Below, piece by piece: positions 6,966 to 9,153 of a DNA stretch of 9,153 nucleotides. The position numbers were made by a program, and so were the translations under genes. The number at the start of each line of letters is the position of its first letter. The first letter of the stretch is position 1. The stretch lies in the NCBI GenBank assembly GCA_002383665.1, contig DFZI01000097.1:1-9153 (forward strand), given 5' to 3'. Origin of the DNA: Dehalococcoidia bacterium UBA4060. GTDB lineage: Bacteria > Chloroflexota > Dehalococcoidia > GIF9 > UBA5629. The notes under the pieces were generated by a model that did not search any database, was not told where the DNA came from, and was given only the letters and a program-made list of their open reading frames with translations.

Positions 6966-8321
6966 TTATTTGATCCCTGCTTCCGCGCGCAGTTGCGCAG
7001 GGCTCTTGTATCTATCCAGTTGAGCGAATTTCGGCGGATACATGGGGACCATCTCGCCGTTGGCCTGGAACTGTGCCATGCCGATCATCATCGGGTCATC
7101 TGCAAGCTGCCTGGGGTTGTCCGGATTAGCAGCCACACGGGAATGGAAGAAGCCCGGCTTTTTGGCCATTTCGACCTTGTATCGGCCGATGGGGCCCCTG
7201 ATCTCAGCCTGCTCGTAAGCCGCGATCAGCTTGTCCATATCGTCGGTGCCGCCGGCCATTTCCACCGCCTTCTTGAAGAGGTACACATCGTCGTAGGCGC
7301 AGTGTACGTGCATCTGCGTGGGGATGCCCCTGGCACGGGCTTTATCGACAAAGGCCATGGTATCTTCGGTGATCGGCGTCTCATATGAAGCGGTCCAAAC
7401 GCCCAGCGCCTTGCCGCCCGTCATCTGCCAGAAATCGTGGGTCTGCCCCACGCCTCCGTAAAGGAAAAGCTGAATATCCTTGGCCGGGGAATCGGCCCAC
7501 TGCTTGGTGAGGACCTCTGTATCGGTAAACCAGCTTGAGACACAGAAGATCATCTCCGCTCCCGACTTGGATACCGCATCGAGGATCGGAAGCCACATGC
7601 CCGTTCGGGCCGCCACAGGCTTGCTGTAAACGACATCGATGCCCCAGTCGTCCTTGGCCATCTGGTCCCACGTGGGCAGGTTCAGCGGCGGATAGCCGTT
7701 GCGGAAGAGGAGCGTCCAGGCCATGTTTTCATACAGGAGTGCCCACTTCTTGGGGTGAAAGCCTGGCGCTGCTATTTGACTATTGGGGTCAGACATGCTG
7801 TAGATCAGGCTGGCCCAGGCATAGTGGCCAGGCTCGGGGTTGAAATCGCGAAAGATCATCTTCTCCTTTTCGTAGTTCGTGAGCACGGATTCGGTGACCT
7901 CCACGCCGCTGGCACCGTTGGCAATCATGATATGGGGGTAGCTGGGGTAAAGCTCGAGGGTCTTCTGTTTGGCCGCCATGCAGATCTCCGTGCGGCCTTC
8001 GGCAGAGTAAAAGACTGCGCCGCTTCCCATCACCATCCTGGTGACGCCGGCCACAGACAGTGAGGTCTCGCCCTTGCCGTCCTCGACCACGTATTTTACC
8101 GGCCTGCCCAGGATCCCGCCGGCCGCATTGATCTCCTCAACGGCCATCTTCTGGACGTCAATGCACGGTTTGGTGCCGGGGCCGGATGCTGTGCCGACAT
8201 AGCCGATCACGATCGGGCCTTTGCCGGTCGCCGGTTGCGATGGCCCACAGCCTGCAACACCCAGCACAGCTATAAGTGTGAGAACTGTGAATAGCAAAAA
8301 GATAACACCCTTAGACCTCAT
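6966..8321 (-). CDS. ABC transporter solute-binding lipoprotein, LivK/Peripla_BP_6 type
   Basis: This is the extracytoplasmic receptor that would deliver substrate to a LivHMGF-type permease. From the ATG at 8321 the product has 451 residues. It has a basic start, a hydrophobic helix and a good lipobox VAGC (22-25), so Cys25 should be lipidated and anchor it to the membrane. The mature part opens with the family's first strand IVIGYVGTASGP (37-48) and EEINAAGGILGRPV (62-75). It is longer than typical LivK (about 370 residues). The start is fixed by AAGGAGG six bases upstream; the frame is open to 8369 but that would spoil the signal peptide. It is convergent with the transporter operon, yet both permeases and ATPases are encoded there without any receptor. 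Partnership is therefore likely but inferred. Confidence 0.88.
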   Translation of the reverse strand: MRSKGVIFLLFTVLTLIAVLGVAGCGPSQPATGKGPIVIGYVGTASGPGTKPCIDVQKMAVEEINAAGGILGRPVKYVVEDGKGETSLSVAGVTRMVMGSGAVFYSAEGRTEICMAAKQKTLELYPSYPHIMIANGASGVEVTESVLTNYEKEKMIFRDFNPEPGHYAWASLIYSMSDPNSQIAAPGFHPKKWALLYENMAWTLLFRNGYPPLNLPTWDQMAKDDWGIDVVYSKPVAARTGMWLPILDAVSKSGAEMIFCVSSWFTDTEVLTKQWADSPAKDIQLFLYGGVGQTHDFWQMTGGKALGVWTASYETPITEDTMAFVDKARARGIPTQMHVHCAYDDVYLFKKAVEMAGGTDDMDKLIAAYEQAEIRGPIGRYKVEMAKKPGFFHSRVAANPDNPRQLADDPMMIGMAQFQANGEMVPMYPPKFAQLDRYKSPAQLRAEAGIK

Positions 8322-8327
8322 TAAGTA

Positions 8328-8334
8328 CCTCCTT
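8328..8334 (-). promoter_or_regulatory. Consensus ribosome binding site deciding the solute-binding-protein start
   Basis: AAGGAGG on the minus strand is followed by six bases (TACTTA) and the ATG at 8321. It places the start 16 codons inside the longest open frame and gives a normal lipoprotein signal peptide. Confidence 0.85.
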
Positions 8335-8349
8335 ATCTTGATAAGGATA

Positions 8350-8369
8350 ATTATAACATAGGATGTCAA
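8350..8369 (-). promoter_or_regulatory. Extended -10 promoter of the solute-binding-protein gene
   Basis: On the minus strand TGTTATAAT (8358 to 8350) is a perfect extended -10 element, TGnTATAAT, which can work without a -35 box. The expected start is near 8343, leaving a leader of about 22 bases. A perfect TTGACA (8369 to 8364) stands only eight bases upstream, too close to act as the -35 of this -10. At 17 bases it would pair with CCTTAT, a poor -10. It may instead belong to the motif shared with the livH promoter. Confidence 0.65.
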
Positions 8370-8386
8370 TCATTTATGCGTTTGTT
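8361..8386 (-). promoter_or_regulatory. Second copy of the motif shared with the livH promoter
   Basis: Read on the minus strand this is AACAA, ACG, CATAA, ATG, ATTGACA, T, CC. It matches 22-50 on the plus strand apart from the variable spacer, two single-base gaps and one substitution. Both copies are followed within a few bases by GTTAT. It lies just upstream of the extended -10. See the matching entry at the left end. Confidence 0.4.
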
Positions 8387-8430
8387 TGGATATTAGCTTG
8401 CAGGATGCACAAGATATCTGCGATGATGCT

Positions 8431-8460
8431 AAAAAAATGAAAAACTCCTTGAAAGAGCCT
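8431..8460 (-). terminator. Candidate weak intrinsic terminator after the SDR gene
   Basis: On the minus strand a small stem CTCTT-TCA-AGGAG (8457 to 8445, one G-U pair) is followed by TTTTT, CA and TTTTTTT. The U-tract is strong but the stem is short. It lies about 75 bases beyond the SDR stop and just before the solute-binding-protein promoter, where a terminator would separate the two units. Confidence 0.4.
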
Positions 8461-8463
8461 CTT

Positions 8464-8506
8464 ATTGGCCGGTCAATTAATAATGATATGATAAGACTGG
8501 CGCAAT
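8464..8506. repeat. Imperfect inverted repeat with AT-rich loop
   Basis: ATTGGCCGGTC (8464-8474) can pair with GACTGGC-G-CAAT (8495-8506), giving 11 pairs with one bulged G and one G-U pair around a 20-base AT-rich loop. The G-U pair exists only in plus-strand RNA. No U-tract follows on either side. It could be a transcript-end structure for the SDR gene, a protein site or chance. Confidence 0.3.
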
Positions 8507-8533
8507 GGCAGCCCTGCATCCTTTATATTGCTG

Positions 8534-9153
8534 TCAGATGGTCATGCCTCCGTCCACGATCAGGTTCTGCCCGGTGATGAAGCTGGCCCTGTCCGATGCC
8601 AGGAAGACTACAGCAGGAGCTATATCTTCGGGCAAAGCAAGACGTTTCAGAGGTGTCCTGTCCATGATCACTTTATAGATGTCGGGATTGCCCCACAGTG
8701 CTTCGCTGAACTTGGTCTTGGTCTGGCCTGGTGAAACTGTGTTGGCGCGAATGCCAAACGGCGCCCATTGCTGTGCCATAACTTTGGTAGCCATATTAAC
8801 ACCGGCCTTGCTGATGGAGTAGACAGGGAGGATATCAGGCGTGACGCCGGCAACTGAAGATATATTTATAATAACGCCGCCGCCGTGTTCTCTCATCACC
8901 CTGGCTACAGCCTGGCTGAGGAAAAACAGGCCTTTGAGGTTGAGGTTCATAATTGAGTCCCAGGCACGGTCGGATATATCAATGGCGGCATCCATGGTGG
9001 GGTTGGTGGCGGCATTATTGACGAGTATATCGATCTTGCCGAATGTCTCACTGGCCCTGGCTACCAGGGCATTTATATCTTCCAGCCTCCCGATGTGTGA
9101 AGGCACGGCTACGGCTTTTACATTCAGAGCCGAGGCCTCGACTGCGACCTTTT
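8534..9153 (-). CDS. Short-chain dehydrogenase/reductase (SDR), 5' part beyond the window
   Basis: This is an NAD(P)-dependent oxidoreductase of the classical SDR type, probably acting on a hydroxy/keto group; FabG-like acyl reductases are close in style. About 205 residues are present. The frame stays open to the window edge, so the nucleotide-binding TGxxxGIG segment and true start are missing. The GTG at 9106 is an internal valine codon. Visible motifs, in order, are DILVNNAATNP (NNAA at 9019-9008), the structural Asn region MNLNLKG, the catalytic serine region INISSVAG, YSISK with the YxxxK catalytic pair, SPGQTKT, and FITGQNLIVDGGM at the C-terminus. All catalytic residues in the visible part are intact. 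It shares the strand of the solute-binding-protein gene, but a promoter and candidate terminator lie between them. The link to CoA-ester metabolism is contextual. Confidence 0.88.
   Translation of the reverse strand, partial: KVAVEASALNVKAVAVPSHIGRLEDINALVARASETFGKIDILVNNAATNPTMDAAIDISDRAWDSIMNLNLKGLFFLSQAVARVMREHGGGVIINISSVAGVTPDILPVYSISKAGVNMATKVMAQQWAPFGIRANTVSPGQTKTKFSEALWGNPDIYKVIMDRTPLKRLALPEDIAPAVVFLASDRASFITGQNLIVDGGMTI

Noticed and set aside
8322..8369. Sixteen extra N-terminal codons for the solute-binding protein
   Set aside because: The ATG at 8321 has a consensus AAGGAGG site and gives a clean lipoprotein signal. The extension would cover the promoter and expected transcription start.
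8350..8369. TTGACA and TATAAT on the minus strand as an ordinary -35/-10 pair
   Set aside because: They are only eight bases apart, too close for sigma70. The extended -10 reading explains the TATAAT better.
8386..8577. A 63-codon plus-strand frame between the receptor and SDR genes
   Set aside because: It starts with TTG, runs antisense into the SDR C-terminus, and overlaps the candidate terminator and inverted repeat. No ribosome site or domain supports it.
8534..9106. SDR gene starting at the GTG at 9106
   Set aside because: The frame continues upstream to the window edge, and the cofactor-binding N-terminus expected of an SDR would be missing. The GTG is an internal codon of a gene cut by the window.

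Overview
The window looks bacterial. Its genes are tightly packed and have clear Shine-Dalgarno sites, sigma70-type promoter motifs, intrinsic terminators and a canonical lipobox. GC is moderate. The gene set (branched-chain-amino-acid/HAAT-type ABC transporter, class III CoA-transferases, an SDR, a WHy/LEA14-like exported protein) would suit an anaerobic carboxylic-acid degrader. I lean towards an uncultured Dehalococcoidia (Chloroflexota) or similar sediment organism, but that placement is a low-confidence impression.

Left part, plus strand (1-6215): one transcription unit. A strong promoter (TTGACA, 17 bp, TACTAT) precedes six genes separated by 14 bases or less, or overlapping. They are two inner-membrane permeases (LivH, LivM), two cytoplasmic ATPases (LivG, LivF) and two different CaiB/BaiF family CoA-transferases. 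The unit closes with a 36-bp perfect palindrome that can act as a terminator in both directions. LivG has lost the LSGGQ signature and LivF has Gln in place of the H-loop His, so the ATPase pair should have one canonical and one degenerate nucleotide site.

Right part, minus strand (6234-9153): converging on the same terminator is a two-gene unit. It encodes a lipoprotein solute-binding protein of the LivK/Peripla_BP_6 type, the receptor that the plus-strand transporter lacks, followed 18 bases later by an exported protein with a split LEA14/WHy-like domain. Its promoter region shares a motif of roughly 26-29 bases with the livH promoter, including TTGACA, which suggests the two halves are co-regulated. 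Upstream lies the 3' part of an SDR oxidoreductase that runs off the window edge, separated by a candidate terminator and an inverted repeat.

Working model (inference): the solute-binding lipoprotein captures a small carboxylate or amino-acid-like compound, LivHMGF imports it, and the CoA-transferase pair activates it to a CoA thioester for degradation. The SDR could act on a later hydroxyacyl/ketoacyl step. The substrate cannot be read from the sequence. No tRNA, rRNA, CRISPR array, insertion sequence or mobile element was seen, and no gene-free stretch exceeds 300 bases.
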